Notes: generated by a model not told the origin, from the letters alone. A stretch of DNA of 19,521 nt from SBAX01 sp043806315 (GCA_043806315.1 JAZDHF010000257.1:1-19521); one strand, 5' to 3'. Shown: positions 1-6,598, counted from the stretch's first letter. Numbers and translations are program-made.

Positions 1-1
1 C

Positions 2-484
2 AAGTTCATCCATGGCGATGCTACCGGCTACGTCTCGGACGACAAGGCCGGTGTGGCAGCCTGTCTCGGTGCTACATGGATCGCTGGGGGAGTCATCGGC
101 ACTATCGAGCTTCTGGCGCAGAGCCTCCGCACCGGAGGGATTATCCTCATCGGCGAGCCCTACTGGCGGCAGTTACCGCCGACGGAAGATGTTGCCCAGG
201 GGTGTCTTGCCGGCTCAATCTCCGACTTTCTCACGCTTCCAGAACTTCTCGCGTCTTTCGGCCACCTTGACTCCGACGTCGTGGAAATGGTTTTGGCAGA
301 CCAAGACGGCTGGGACAGATACGAGGCGGCTAAATGGCTCACCATGCGCCGATGGCTTGAAGCTAATCCCGGCGACGAGTTCGCGAAAGATGTTCGAGCC
401 AAACTGACCTCGGAACCCGAGCGCTACGCCGCTTACACACGTGAATACCTGGGTTGGGGTGTGTTCGCGCTGATGACGCGGTGA
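2..484 (+). CDS. SAM-dependent methyltransferase, C-terminal part (5' truncated by window edge)
   Basis: The reading frame is open from base 2 with no start before it, so the N-terminus lies outside the window. The visible 160 residues look like the second half of a class I (Rossmann-fold) S-adenosylmethionine methyltransferase. After a run ending GATWIAGG comes a helix (IELLAQSLRTGG), then the beta-strand IILIGEPYW that usually follows motif III. A C-terminal part rich in Trp and Tyr follows, with YEAAKWLTMRRWLEANP and YTREYLGWGVFALMTR. In small-molecule methyltransferases of this type the strand reports that the product 'is returned as a better choice' and holds an acidic-Pro pair such as GEP. 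The SAM-binding glycine motif is not visible, so substrate and exact family cannot be named. The gene ends at a TGA; a REP-like hairpin lies about 95 bp downstream. The family call is fairly safe, the activity unknown. Confidence 0.75.
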   Translation, partial: KFIHGDATGYVSDDKAGVAACLGATWIAGGVIGTIELLAQSLRTGGIILIGEPYWRQLPPTEDVAQGCLAGSISDFLTLPELLASFGHLDSDVVEMVLADQDGWDRYEAAKWLTMRRWLEANPGDEFAKDVRAKLTSEPERYAAYTREYLGWGVFALMTR

Positions 485-577
485 TGAGTTGTGGCATCCG
501 GCGGATTGTCAACGGCTGTGCCGCGCATCAGGTGGTGGCTCAGACGACGCAGTAGCGGATTGCGGGACTGTCGAGCC

Positions 578-612
578 GGGTAGGGCAGGTGCTCGCACCT
601 GCCTTTACCATT
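578..612 (+). repeat. REP-like palindrome with 5' GTAG, copy 1
   Basis: GTAG at 580-583 directly abuts a perfect hairpin: GGCAGGTG (584-591), loop CTCG, CACCTGCC (596-603), followed by TTTACCATT. A second copy at 1136-1170 matches 32 of 35 positions. A GTAG-type tetranucleotide at the foot of a short hairpin is the signature of REP elements mobilised by REP-associated tyrosine transposases; no such transposase is seen in this window. Confidence 0.7.
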
Positions 613-690
613 CGCGGTTCGCGCACGTGGCGGGTAGTCGGCCTGGTCTCTGACCTGCCGTCACCCTTTGCGTTTGCGGCGTTCCATGAA

Positions 691-718
691 GAAGGCATTT
701 CGATAACATGCCCTACCG
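691..718 (-). repeat. REP-like palindrome, divergent inverted copy
   Basis: Read on the minus strand, this has GTAG (716-713) followed by GGCAT, a 9-nt loop and ATGCC (712-694). It shares GGTAGGGCA at one side and TGCCTT at the other with copy 1, at almost the same spacing, but the stem is shorter. Together with copy 1 it would form an inverted pair about 80 bp apart, like the composite BIME units of other bacteria. The stem is only 5 bp, so this is weaker than the other two copies. Confidence 0.4.
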
Positions 719-775
719 GACTGACGGCGCTTCGCGCCGCAGGTGGTGGTGCGCGTTCGGTGAGAGAGATGAGAT

Positions 776-1111
776 ATGGCGGAACACGGCGAATGGAACC
801 GCAAAGGGGCAACCCTCAGCGACGTAACGGCCAAGAAGGAATATGGAGTCAGCCGGGACTTCATTGTGAAGGGCATTCGAACCGGCAAACTTGAATACCG
901 AGAAGGGGCGATATGGGGAAATCCATATATCAGGGTCTTGAGGAGTCAGCTTGAGCAGTACATCGCTGAGGAGCTTGGCGCGGATCGTTTGTCGACCGGC
1001 AAGAATCAGACAGAGCTCCGCAAGATCAAGAGGGAAATGGCCGACCTGAAAAAGAGATTGGTTGAACTTCAGGCTCGAAGGGCGGAACTCGAGAAGGCCA
1101 TCGGGAAGTAG
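776..1111 (+). CDS. Small helix-turn-helix protein with C-terminal coiled coil
   Basis: This 111-residue protein starts at an ATG preceded by a purine-rich GAGAGAG ribosome binding site. Residues about 12-65 look like a MerR/excisionase-type winged helix. A helix (TLSDVTAKKEYGV) is followed by SRDFIVKGIRTGKL as the recognition-like helix, a short wing (YREGAIWGNPYI) and a helix ending SQLEQYIAEEL. Residues about 78-110 are a charged heptad-rich helix (LRKIKREMADLKKRLVELQ), a probable dimerising coiled coil. A role in DNA binding is inferred from the fold; the target is unknown. It stands alone between two direct copies of a GTAG hairpin repeat (578-612 and 1136-1170), upstream of a toxin-antitoxin pair on the other strand, so accessory or mobile origin is plausible. 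No integrase is nearby to support an excisionase role. Confidence 0.75.
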   Translation: MAEHGEWNRKGATLSDVTAKKEYGVSRDFIVKGIRTGKLEYREGAIWGNPYIRVLRSQLEQYIAEELGADRLSTGKNQTELRKIKREMADLKKRLVELQARRAELEKAIGK

Positions 1112-1135
1112 CCGACCGAACCAGCCCTTGCAGCG

Positions 1136-1170
1136 GGGTAGGGCGGGTGGTCGCACCTGCCGTTACCATT
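1136..1170 (+). repeat. REP-like palindrome with 5' GTAG, copy 2
   Basis: GTAG at 1138-1141 is followed by GGCGGGTG (1142-1149), loop GTCG and CACCTGCC (1154-1161), then GTTACCATT. It differs from copy 1 at only three positions. The stem change A to G leaves a G-T wobble, so the hairpin still forms. It lies 24 bp after the stop of the HTH gene and 65 bp from the stop of the convergent PIN toxin. Confidence 0.7.
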
Positions 1171-1235
1171 GGCTCACACGGCCGATTTGCCCCTCGATCG
1201 CCGGTGGCCGAACAAGCACAGCGCGAACATGAATA

Positions 1236-1712
1236 TCACGTGCGTCGATGGTCTTCGAGAATGCGATCGAACAGCAACTTGGAAACACGAAAGTTGGTGT
1301 TGCGGAGTTTAGCCAACGCGTCGCCGAGGTCGAGCAGGCCGTTTTGCGATGCCTCCTGAAGCACGCCGAGGGTGCCGATGACACGAAGGCTCTTGCGCAA
1401 GGCCGCATCGCGCGCATCCCGGTCGTCGCAAAGCAACAAGTCGGCGTGCAACGCTCGTGCCAAGGCTATAGCCTGTTGCTCCCCCTCGCCCAGCGCACCC
1501 AGATCGGGATCGAGTTCGGGTGCTTGATCGATCTTCAACCAGACCGGCGGGGATTCGATAAGTGCGCGAACCGTTTCGGGGCATGACGGACGAGACAATT
1601 CGGATGCGACGGCCTTCGGGATCACGACCACCTCGTAGAGCTTGGGCAACGCCTCGACGTGGCCGATGAGGACAAGATAGTTCAAGGGGCCCGTATCGGA
1701 GACGACGATCAT
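1236..1712 (-). CDS. PIN-domain toxin, DUF3368 family (toxin-antitoxin system)
   Basis: This 158-residue protein is a PIN-fold, Mg2+-dependent ribonuclease-like toxin of the DUF3368 type, the usual partner of UPF0175 antitoxins. It opens MIVVSDTGPLNYL, the family's first-acid motif (Asp6). The other expected acids are Glu39 in AVASELS, Glu78 in LGEGEQQAIALA and Asp96/Asp97/Asp99 in LLLCDDRDAR. The ATG overlaps the antitoxin stop as ATGA (1712-1709), which fixes the start and points to translational coupling. An open extension upstream to 1808 only reads through the antitoxin gene. Length and motif set are normal for the family, so the toxin appears intact. RNA target unknown. Confidence 0.92.
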   Translation of the reverse strand: MIVVSDTGPLNYLVLIGHVEALPKLYEVVVIPKAVASELSRPSCPETVRALIESPPVWLKIDQAPELDPDLGALGEGEQQAIALARALHADLLLCDDRDARDAALRKSLRVIGTLGVLQEASQNGLLDLGDALAKLRNTNFRVSKLLFDRILEDHRRT

Positions 1713-1981
1713 CGCGAAGTTGGACCACGAAGCTCGCGAAGTGTGCTCTGATCCGCCGTGAAGTCCTCGAAGGTGTAGTTCAGCGGGACGCCGCGTTGCG
1801 CGAGCCAACGATCAGCATCGACGACGCCGACGCCCAGCGTACGAGCCAATCGCCCGATGCTCAGCTTGCCCATGCGGTAGGCCTCAACCAGCAGCGCGTC
1901 TCGGGCTGCTTGACTCAAATCGCCAAGATCGCGGCGTAGCTGCTGTTCAAGATCGTCTTCGAGTTGGAACGTAATGGTCAT
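1709..1981 (-). CDS. UPF0175 family antitoxin
   Basis: This 90-residue protein has the hallmarks of UPF0175 (HTH-like) antitoxins: ALLVEAYRMGKLSIGRLARTLGV followed by DADRWLAQRGVPLNYTFEDF and a charged tail (split here only for reading). The ATG at 1981 is chosen over the in-frame ATG at 2014 because a GGGAG ribosome binding site sits about 9 bp before it and the family normally begins close to this MTITFQL segment. The gene overlaps the PIN toxin by an ATGA. By family precedent it binds and neutralises the toxin and represses its own promoter. Two 9-bp direct repeats just upstream (2000-2020) are a candidate operator. Confidence 0.9.
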   Translation of the reverse strand: MTITFQLEDDLEQQLRRDLGDLSQAARDALLVEAYRMGKLSIGRLARTLGVGVVDADRWLAQRGVPLNYTFEDFTADQSTLRELRGPTSR

Positions 1982-1999
1982 GGGCGTCGCCGCTCCCTT

Positions 2000-2020
2000 C
2001 ATTCTAACAAACATTCTGAC
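2000..2020 (-). promoter_or_regulatory. Candidate operator of the toxin-antitoxin operon
   Basis: Plus-strand CATTCTAAC (2000-2008) and CATTCTGAC (2012-2020) are direct repeats differing at one base, with a 12-bp period. They lie 19-39 bp upstream of the antitoxin ATG, on the same face of roughly one helical turn. A weak -10-like TAGAAT overlaps the promoter-proximal repeat on the minus strand. Antitoxin autoregulation through such repeats is common; here it is inference from position. Confidence 0.35.
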
Positions 2021-2042
2021 CGAAAGCTACCGCGATGGTGCT

Positions 2043-3263
2043 TTAGGGCGGAACCGCAAGTTCGATCATCGTCGGGGGCCCGCCGTCGGAATAGGCGCGA
2101 ACGACGACATGGCCATCTCTGCCGACCCTTCGAGGCTCAGTGCAAGGTTTGTCGGTGAGCGTGCGTGCGGCCACCACCGTCGAATCCGCGTCCGAGACGT
2201 AGGGGACGGGTAGCCCCCGCGCCGCGCCGATTGCGGCCGCGACGGCGGCGGCGCCCAGCGCGCCCAGGCATCGCCCGGTCCAATGCTCTATGCAGATCGC
2301 ACCCGGCTCGCGGGAACCGGCGAGGGAGCGAGTTGATTTCGAGGACGGAGAGCCCGGTTGACCGACTGAAAGTGCGTCCTGAAACCCCCTCACCCTACCC
2401 TCTCCCCCAGCGGGGGAGAGGGGTTCTGGGATGCACTCTAAGAGGGCGTCCGACAGCCCCCTCACCCCACCCTCGGACCCTCCCGGACCCTCCCTCCTCG
2501 GTCGGCTCGTCTGACCCTCGGTCGGCTCGTCTGACCCCCCCGTAGGGGAGAGGGGTTCTAGGACGCACTCTAAGGGGACGATTGTCGCGAGGGCCGTCGC
2601 GTCGCGTCCTACGGCGTGCTCCCGCCGTTCGAGGACGAACAGGCACGCGCCATCGCTGAACATCACGCCCGACTCCGCGAGTCCCATGGCCAAGGCGGGC
2701 GTCAACCGTTCCGTACCGCCGGCGAAAACCACGTCGGCTTTCCCGGCGGTTAGGAGCGAGCACGCCTCGACGACGGCATCCAGCCCCGAGGCCGGTCCGT
2801 TGGCGATGGTGGAGTTCGGACCACGGACGTCGTAGGCCCGGGCGAGCGCGCCGGCGATGTAGTTCCCGACGGTCTGGGGGAAGCGGATGGGGCTGACGAA
2901 GCGGGCCGACTGTTCGCGGACATCGTTGGCGAAGTCGATCATGCCGGACTGACCGGCCAGGGCGTTGCCCAGGACCAGCCCGACCCGCTCCGCCGGGACC
3001 GAACCGGGCAAGAAGGATGAATCCCGCCGGGCGAGCTCGAACGCCACGGCGGTCAGCCACGCCCCAGGGTCATTGCGGCACTCGGAAGACAGGTCGGGGT
3101 AGCCCTCCAACAGTTGATCCGGGACCGGCCAGTACCCCTCGGATATGGCAGAAGGCGCGGTGCGACCGGCAGCGGCCTGGAGGACTGCCTCAATGCTTCC
3201 CGCAGCGAACGGGGTGACCCACCCGCAGCCGGTGATGACGATGGCTTGTTCTTGGTGGTTCAT
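2043..3263 (-). CDS. Ketosynthase-like protein lacking catalytic residues, with repeat-derived insertion
   Basis: This 406-residue protein begins MNHQEQAIVITGCGWVTPF, a typical beta-ketoacyl-ACP synthase start; the long open extension to 3713 lies antisense to a lipoprotein gene. The thiolase-fold core is clear: RVGLVLGNALAG, FPQTVGNYIAGALARAY, GPNSTIANGPASGLDAVVEA and ADVVFAGGTERLTPAL. The nucleophile cysteine of the usual TACSSG/TACTSG is Pro157 here. The histidine of TGHxLGAAG is Arg331 (TGRCLGALG). The segment that normally carries the HGTST histidine is replaced by about 70 residues (roughly 230-300) encoded by palindromic repeats, with peptide echoes ECVLEPLSPTGG and ECIPEPLSPAGG. It may be a non-catalytic partner like a chain-length factor, or a decaying gene whose frame happens to stay open. 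It diverges from the lipoprotein at 3348. Confidence 0.75.
   Translation of the reverse strand: MNHQEQAIVITGCGWVTPFAAGSIEAVLQAAAGRTAPSAISEGYWPVPDQLLEGYPDLSSECRNDPGAWLTAVAFELARRDSSFLPGSVPAERVGLVLGNALAGQSGMIDFANDVREQSARFVSPIRFPQTVGNYIAGALARAYDVRGPNSTIANGPASGLDAVVEACSLLTAGKADVVFAGGTERLTPALAMGLAESGVMFSDGACLFVLERREHAVGRDATALATIVPLECVLEPLSPTGGSDEPTEGQTSRPRREGPGGSEGGVRGLSDALLECIPEPLSPAGGEGRVRGFQDALSVGQPGSPSSKSTRSLAGSREPGAICIEHWTGRCLGALGAAAVAAAIGAARGLPVPYVSDADSTVVAARTLTDKPCTEPRRVGRDGHVVVRAYSDGGPPTMIELAVPP
2371..2437. repeat. Palindromic repeat element A (CCCTCTCCC type) inside ketosynthase-like gene
   Basis: A core of CCCTCACCCTACCCTCTCCC faces GGGGGAGAGGGG around a short loop, and imperfect outer arms AGTGCGTCCTGAAACCCC and GGGGTTCTGGGATGCACT are inverted copies of each other. 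The same core recurs in element B and at 19384-19406. Confidence 0.75.
2443..2571. repeat. Palindromic repeat element B, expanded, inside ketosynthase-like gene
   Basis: The outer arms GGGCGTCCGACAGCCCC and GGGGTTCTAGGACGCACTC, with an inner CCCTCACCCCACCCTC and GGGGAGAGGGG, match element A. Extra sequence sits in the loop, including the 20-bp tandem duplication at 2496-2535. Elements A and B lie next to each other in the same orientation. Confidence 0.65.
2496..2535. repeat. Perfect 20-bp tandem duplication
   Basis: The unit CCTCGGTCGGCTCGTCTGAC occurs at 2496-2515 and again at 2516-2535 without a mismatch. The unit is not a multiple of three. Loss of one copy would shift the ketosynthase-like frame into one that ends at about 2395. 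Confidence 0.9.
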
Positions 3264-3347
3264 CTTGCGGCCTCGCAGCCCCGGTCGTATCCTACTGCGC
3301 GGCGAGCGAGTGGACAGCTCCCGTTCCTTTCCAATGGAGATAGGTCT

Positions 3348-3920
3348 ATGCAATGCGTGAAGAAGGTTGGTTCGGCGGTTATCTGGGTCGGAATGGCGTC
3401 GATCGTCGGTTGCGCGGCGCCGAAGGTGGACTTTTCCAACATCAAGCAGCCGGCGCGTCCCAGCGAGCTCGAGAACTACGACGTCTTCGTCGGCTCGTGG
3501 ACGTGGGAGGCGGAGATGCTGAACGCGGAGGATCCGGACAAGAAATGGACCGGAACCGCGGAGTGGAAGTGGACCCTCGATAAGCGCTGTCTGCGCGGGG
3601 CGTTCCAATCGCAGAGCCAGCGGACCAAGTTCGAGGCCGAGGGGATTTGGAGCTGGCATCCGACGGAGAAGAAGTACATCTGGGGGATGTTCAACAACTG
3701 GGGCTACCCGCAACGAGGCGGCGCGACCTACAACGCGACGTCCAAGTCGTGGTGCATGGACTACAAGAGCGTGGGCTTAGACGGGACGACCAGTTACGGC
3801 CGGTACAACATGACCGTCGTGGACAATAACACGCTCGATTGGAAGATGGTGGAGTGGGCCGACGCCCTGCACACCGCCAAGAAGGTGGAGATGACCGGCA
3901 AGTACACGCGGAAGAAGTAG
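3348..3920 (+). CDS. Lipoprotein with DUF1579-like beta-barrel domain
   Basis: This 190-residue protein has a lipoprotein signal: basic MQCVKK, a hydrophobic stretch, and lipobox SIVGC with Cys22 as the lipidated residue. The ATG at 3348 has GGAG about 8 bp upstream; an open extension to 3114 has no such support and runs antisense to the ketosynthase-like gene. The mature part resembles the DUF1579 family. ELENYDVFVGSWTWEAEM corresponds to that family's opening 'LxxFxGxWxGxGxM', and WTLDKRCLRGAF, IWSWHPTEKKYIWGMF and YNMTVVDNNTLDWKM would be successive strands of an up-and-down barrel. Ligand and role are unknown. It is probably anchored to a membrane facing the periplasm. It diverges from the gene at 3263 across 84 bp that must hold both promoters. 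Confidence 0.75.
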   Translation: MQCVKKVGSAVIWVGMASIVGCAAPKVDFSNIKQPARPSELENYDVFVGSWTWEAEMLNAEDPDKKWTGTAEWKWTLDKRCLRGAFQSQSQRTKFEAEGIWSWHPTEKKYIWGMFNNWGYPQRGGATYNATSKSWCMDYKSVGLDGTTSYGRYNMTVVDNNTLDWKMVEWADALHTAKKVEMTGKYTRKK

Positions 3921-4058
3921 CCGACGACGCGGTTCTTAACGCCGGCGGAACGCTGCCCCCACGGGACCAAGAGTTGGTCTGCGCGGTGCTCGGCACGTGC
4001 GGGCCGGAGGGCTGGGGCGTGTTCTGCGTTGGGCTTGTGATGCAGGAGGCAGGCTAAG

Positions 4059-4436
4059 ATGTTCCGGCCAAAGCGGCGTTTCGCGGTGTTGTGCGCGGCG
4101 GTCTTGAGTTCGGGATGCGGAATCGGCGGGTCGTGGAAGACGACGGACGTCCGTCCGAAGGGAGCGGCGTTCCCCATTGACCAGGTCACGTTCGACGCAC
4201 AGGGGAAGTATACGGCCACGGGTGCGTTCACGGCTAAGGGCGACTACAACGGCAATACCCACACGACGACGGGCGTCTATATACGACGATGGCAGACGTT
4301 GACCCTGTCGCCCATTGGGGGACCGACGCTGGAATACAAGGCCCACCGACGGTGGGACGGCAAGCTCGTTATGACCTTGAAACTCCCCGGAAAGGACCGG
4401 GAAGCGACCGCGATCCTCGGGCCGGCCAAGCGGTGA
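4059..4436 (+). CDS. Small putative lipoprotein
   Basis: This 125-residue protein starts at an ATG with a strong ribosome binding site (AGGAGG, 9 bp upstream). It has a basic, hydrophobic leader (MFRPKRRFAVLCAAVLSSGC) with a cysteine at residue 20 in a lipobox-like LSSGC; the -3 position is Ser rather than Leu, so lipidation is probable but not certain. The rest reads as short beta-strands (VTFDAQGKYTATGAF, HTTTGVYIRRWQTLTL, LVMTLKLPGKDREATAIL), consistent with a small barrel. The 'GKYTATG...' style is reminiscent of lipocalin-like sensor domains, but I do not recognise a named family. It lies 138 bp after the DUF1579-like lipoprotein and 28 bp before truB on the same strand, so the three may be co-transcribed. 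Confidence 0.7.
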   Translation: MFRPKRRFAVLCAAVLSSGCGIGGSWKTTDVRPKGAAFPIDQVTFDAQGKYTATGAFTAKGDYNGNTHTTTGVYIRRWQTLTLSPIGGPTLEYKAHRRWDGKLVMTLKLPGKDREATAILGPAKR

Positions 4437-4464
4437 CGCTCCTCGTCCGGTCAAGCGACGCCTC

Positions 4465-5202
4465 GTGGACGGCATCATCAATCTGAACAAGCCGACGGGA
4501 ATCACCTCGGCCAAGGCGCTCTATCGCGTCCGGTCGATCACCGGTGAGCGGAAGAGCGGCCACGCGGGAACGCTCGACCCCGCGGCAGCCGGGGTCCTCG
4601 TACTGTGCCTGGGCAAAGCGACGAAGCTCGTCGAGTCGATCATGGATCAGCCCAAGGTGTACCGGGCGACGGCCCGACTCGATGTCACCAGTGAGAGCTT
4701 CGATTGCGATCGCCCGCTGCGGCCCGTGACCATCGCAACCATTCCCACGCGCGACGCGGTGCGGGACGCGTGCGAAGCCTTCGAGGGAACGATTGAGCAA
4801 ACACCGCCGCAGATCAGCGCGGTGAAGGTCGGCGGCGTCCCGGCGTACAAGCGTAGAGCGGCGGAAGGCCCGGTCGCGCTGGCGGCACGGCCGGTGATCA
4901 TCTACTGGCTGCACATCCACGCGTACACCTGGCCGACGATTGACTTCGAAATGTGCTGCGGGCGGGGAACTTACGTGCGATCGTTGATCCGCGACTTGGG
5001 CGAGCGGCTCGGCGTCGGCGGTTGCTTGACGGCGTTGACCCGTACGCGTGTCGGACCGTTCGCCGTCGAGGACGCGTGGTCGATGGAGGCCTTGTGCAAT
5101 GCGGCCGCGGCGAGCAAGTATCTGTTCGATCTCGATCGCGCCCGCACCGCATTGTCGCGAGATGCCGTCACGATCCCGCCGCGACCGGCGGTCTGCGCCT
5201 GA
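4465..5202 (+). CDS. truB: tRNA pseudouridine(55) synthase
   Basis: TruB converts U55 in the T-loop of tRNAs to pseudouridine in the cytoplasm. The 245-residue product shows the family motifs in order: GIINLNKPTGITS at the N-terminus, SGHAGTLDPAAAGVL with catalytic Asp38, the tyrosine of QPKVYRATARL, the central PPQISAVKVGGVPAYKRRA, and GRGTYVRSLIRDLGERLG, followed by CLTALTRTRVGPF. It stops soon after, with no recognisable C-terminal PUA domain; shorter TruB forms without it exist. The start is a GTG at 4465, matching where the family begins; I see no clear Shine-Dalgarno there. It follows a small lipoprotein gene by 28 bp. A hairpin with a T-rich tail lies just downstream (5220-5257). Confidence 0.96.
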   Translation: MDGIINLNKPTGITSAKALYRVRSITGERKSGHAGTLDPAAAGVLVLCLGKATKLVESIMDQPKVYRATARLDVTSESFDCDRPLRPVTIATIPTRDAVRDACEAFEGTIEQTPPQISAVKVGGVPAYKRRAAEGPVALAARPVIIYWLHIHAYTWPTIDFEMCCGRGTYVRSLIRDLGERLGVGGCLTALTRTRVGPFAVEDAWSMEALCNAAAASKYLFDLDRARTALSRDAVTIPPRPAVCA

Positions 5203-5914
5203 GGTCCGGCTGGGTGTGGCACTGCTCTGAAGGCAGTGGCACGAGGCTTTACTTTTTGAATCGTTGATGTCAAATGGCTTCGTTTTGCGAGTACAGTTTT
5301 TTCGGCGAGTGTCATGGCATGGCACCGCGCAGAAGGCACGAGGGAAAACGTAGAAACGCAGAAAACAGAAACACCCAAATCCGAGGGACGAAGGGACCCT
5401 TCCAGGGCAGGCTCGGGGACAAAGGGGGGAGGGAAACGTCGAAACGTCGAAACGCCAAGACAGGGGGACGTAGGGACGGGGTCGGGGGGCACTGAGCCGC
5501 GAGGGCACGAAGGGCGCGGATTGGGCGGTTATTGTTCATCTACTGAAATAACGCGCCAGGCGCTCGCTCGACGAAGGGTGTTTGAGCGATCGGGCAAAGA
5601 AAATAGGTGACTGTCCCTCGCGCCCCTCGCGCCCTCGCGCCTCGCGCTTGTTGCTGGAGACGCCCGTGCTGATCGTCCGTCTCGCGCCGCGCATGCCGGG
5701 GCTCGGACTCTGCGCGCGTCCGCAGAGGCGAACACGGCGTCGTACCTGCTTATCGCCCTGTTGGTCTCCACCGGGCTTGTGAAATGAACGACTCACGCGG
5801 TCGCGTCGGTCAGCCTGACTCTGGTGCTCCGCTCGCCGACGCCATGTGCGGGCTTGAGGGAGTCGGGGCCTGAGGAAACAGACGTGCGTACAGCATGGGT
5901 CGTGGGCCAGCTCG
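5203..5914. other. Gene-poor spacer of about 700 bp
   Basis: I see no convincing gene here. It holds the truB hairpin and two similar purine-rich blocks (about 5340-5367 and 5429-5457, both opening GAGGGAAA(A)CGT.GAAACG). It also holds a run of CTCGCGCC-like units at about 5617-5648 and AAAATAGGTGACTGTCC at 5600-5616. The last string resembles the ends found next to Y1/REP-type transposases, but nothing else of such an element is left. Short open frames on the minus strand (for example 5536-5967) have arginine-rich, biased composition and no start signal. Confidence 0.5.
5220..5257 (+). terminator. Possible terminator of truB
   Basis: CACTGC (5220-5225), a 7-nt loop and GCAGTG (5233-5238) lie 18 bp after the truB stop. 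A pyrimidine-rich CTTTACTTTTTG follows, starting about 8 bp later. The stem is short and the T-tract is offset, so this could equally be a REP-like hairpin. Confidence 0.4.
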
Positions 5915-6565
5915 TCACCGCCGTCGGGTGCATCGCTTCGCGAGACGGTGCAACCCAACGACTGCAAACAAAGCCACGAGATTCACACCTAGCAGAAATA
6001 CGGCACCGCGCGCCCCAAGCCAAGGCAGGAACTCGCCCACGCCCAACAGGTCGAGCAGAAAACACAGGACGAACTCGAAGGCAGTGATGACGACCGCAAA
6101 CGCCATTGTGTTCTTAACCGTCGCCATCTCCTGCTTACGCGGGCTGTCGTTCGCCGAGTGCTCGTGGCCGCACTCAGGGCAAATGCCGGCAGGGATTCCA
6201 ACGAGCAGATAGCCACAGTCTCCGCACAACACGAGCTTCACATGCTCGCATTCGTCACCGAGCACTTTGTCGATTTCGTCGAACAATCTCCGCACGTTTC
6301 GCTCGTTCTTCCCCCAATCCGCAATTTGCGTCCAAAGAACACATGAACTCGTAATGTCGACCAAGCGGGAGCCGTCCACGGTGCCCAATGCCACCGTCAC
6401 TCGCTCGCCCCAGCTGCAAACGTTGAAGCGCACGGTCAACCTGATGAGTTCCGGGCCGGACTCCACGAGCTTCATGCGGAGCTTGTTCGCTGCGCGTGCG
6501 ATGACCTCGGGCTGTACGTCCCCGCGAACGTACTTTCGCACCTCCCTGAAGGCTGCAGGAATCAT
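5915..6565 (-). CDS. Zinc-ribbon membrane protein of unknown function
   Basis: This 216-residue protein has three parts. Residues 1-105 form a soluble region without a recognised family (FNVCSWGERVTVALGTVDG, NERNVRRLFDEIDKVLG). Residues 114-132 form a zinc ribbon with Cys114, Cys117, Cys129 and Cys132 (CGDCGYLLVGIPAGICPECG). Residues about 153-172 and 187-205 form two hydrophobic, probably membrane-spanning helices, followed by a basic tail. The 'CxxCGYxLxGxxxxxCPECG' ribbon is frequent in small Planctomycetota membrane proteins, which is one reason for the lineage guess. The ATG at 6565 lacks a clear Shine-Dalgarno. No functional partner is adjacent. A 15-bp palindrome (6599-6613) lies 34 bp upstream and might be an operator. 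Confidence 0.75.
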   Translation of the reverse strand: MIPAAFREVRKYVRGDVQPEVIARAANKLRMKLVESGPELIRLTVRFNVCSWGERVTVALGTVDGSRLVDITSSCVLWTQIADWGKNERNVRRLFDEIDKVLGDECEHVKLVLCGDCGYLLVGIPAGICPECGHEHSANDSPRKQEMATVKNTMAFAVVITAFEFVLCFLLDLLGVGEFLPWLGARGAVFLLGVNLVALFAVVGLHRLAKRCTRRR

Positions 6566-6598
6566 GCATCAAAGGATACTGAGCGAACGGGGCCACGA

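Noticed and set aside
2371..2571. Palindromic elements A and B as a rho-independent terminator pair
   Set aside because: They lie inside an open coding frame, lack T-tracts, and recur upstream of exbB, so a dispersed repeat explains them better.
3264..3713. 150-residue N-terminal extension of the ketosynthase-like gene
   Set aside because: It lies antisense to the DUF1579-like lipoprotein and adds biased sequence before a natural ketosynthase start (MNHQEQAIVITG).
5536..5967. 143-residue minus-strand open frame in the 5.2-5.9 kb spacer
   Set aside because: Arg/Ser-rich composition, overlaps the real zinc-ribbon gene end, no ribosome binding site, no family resemblance.
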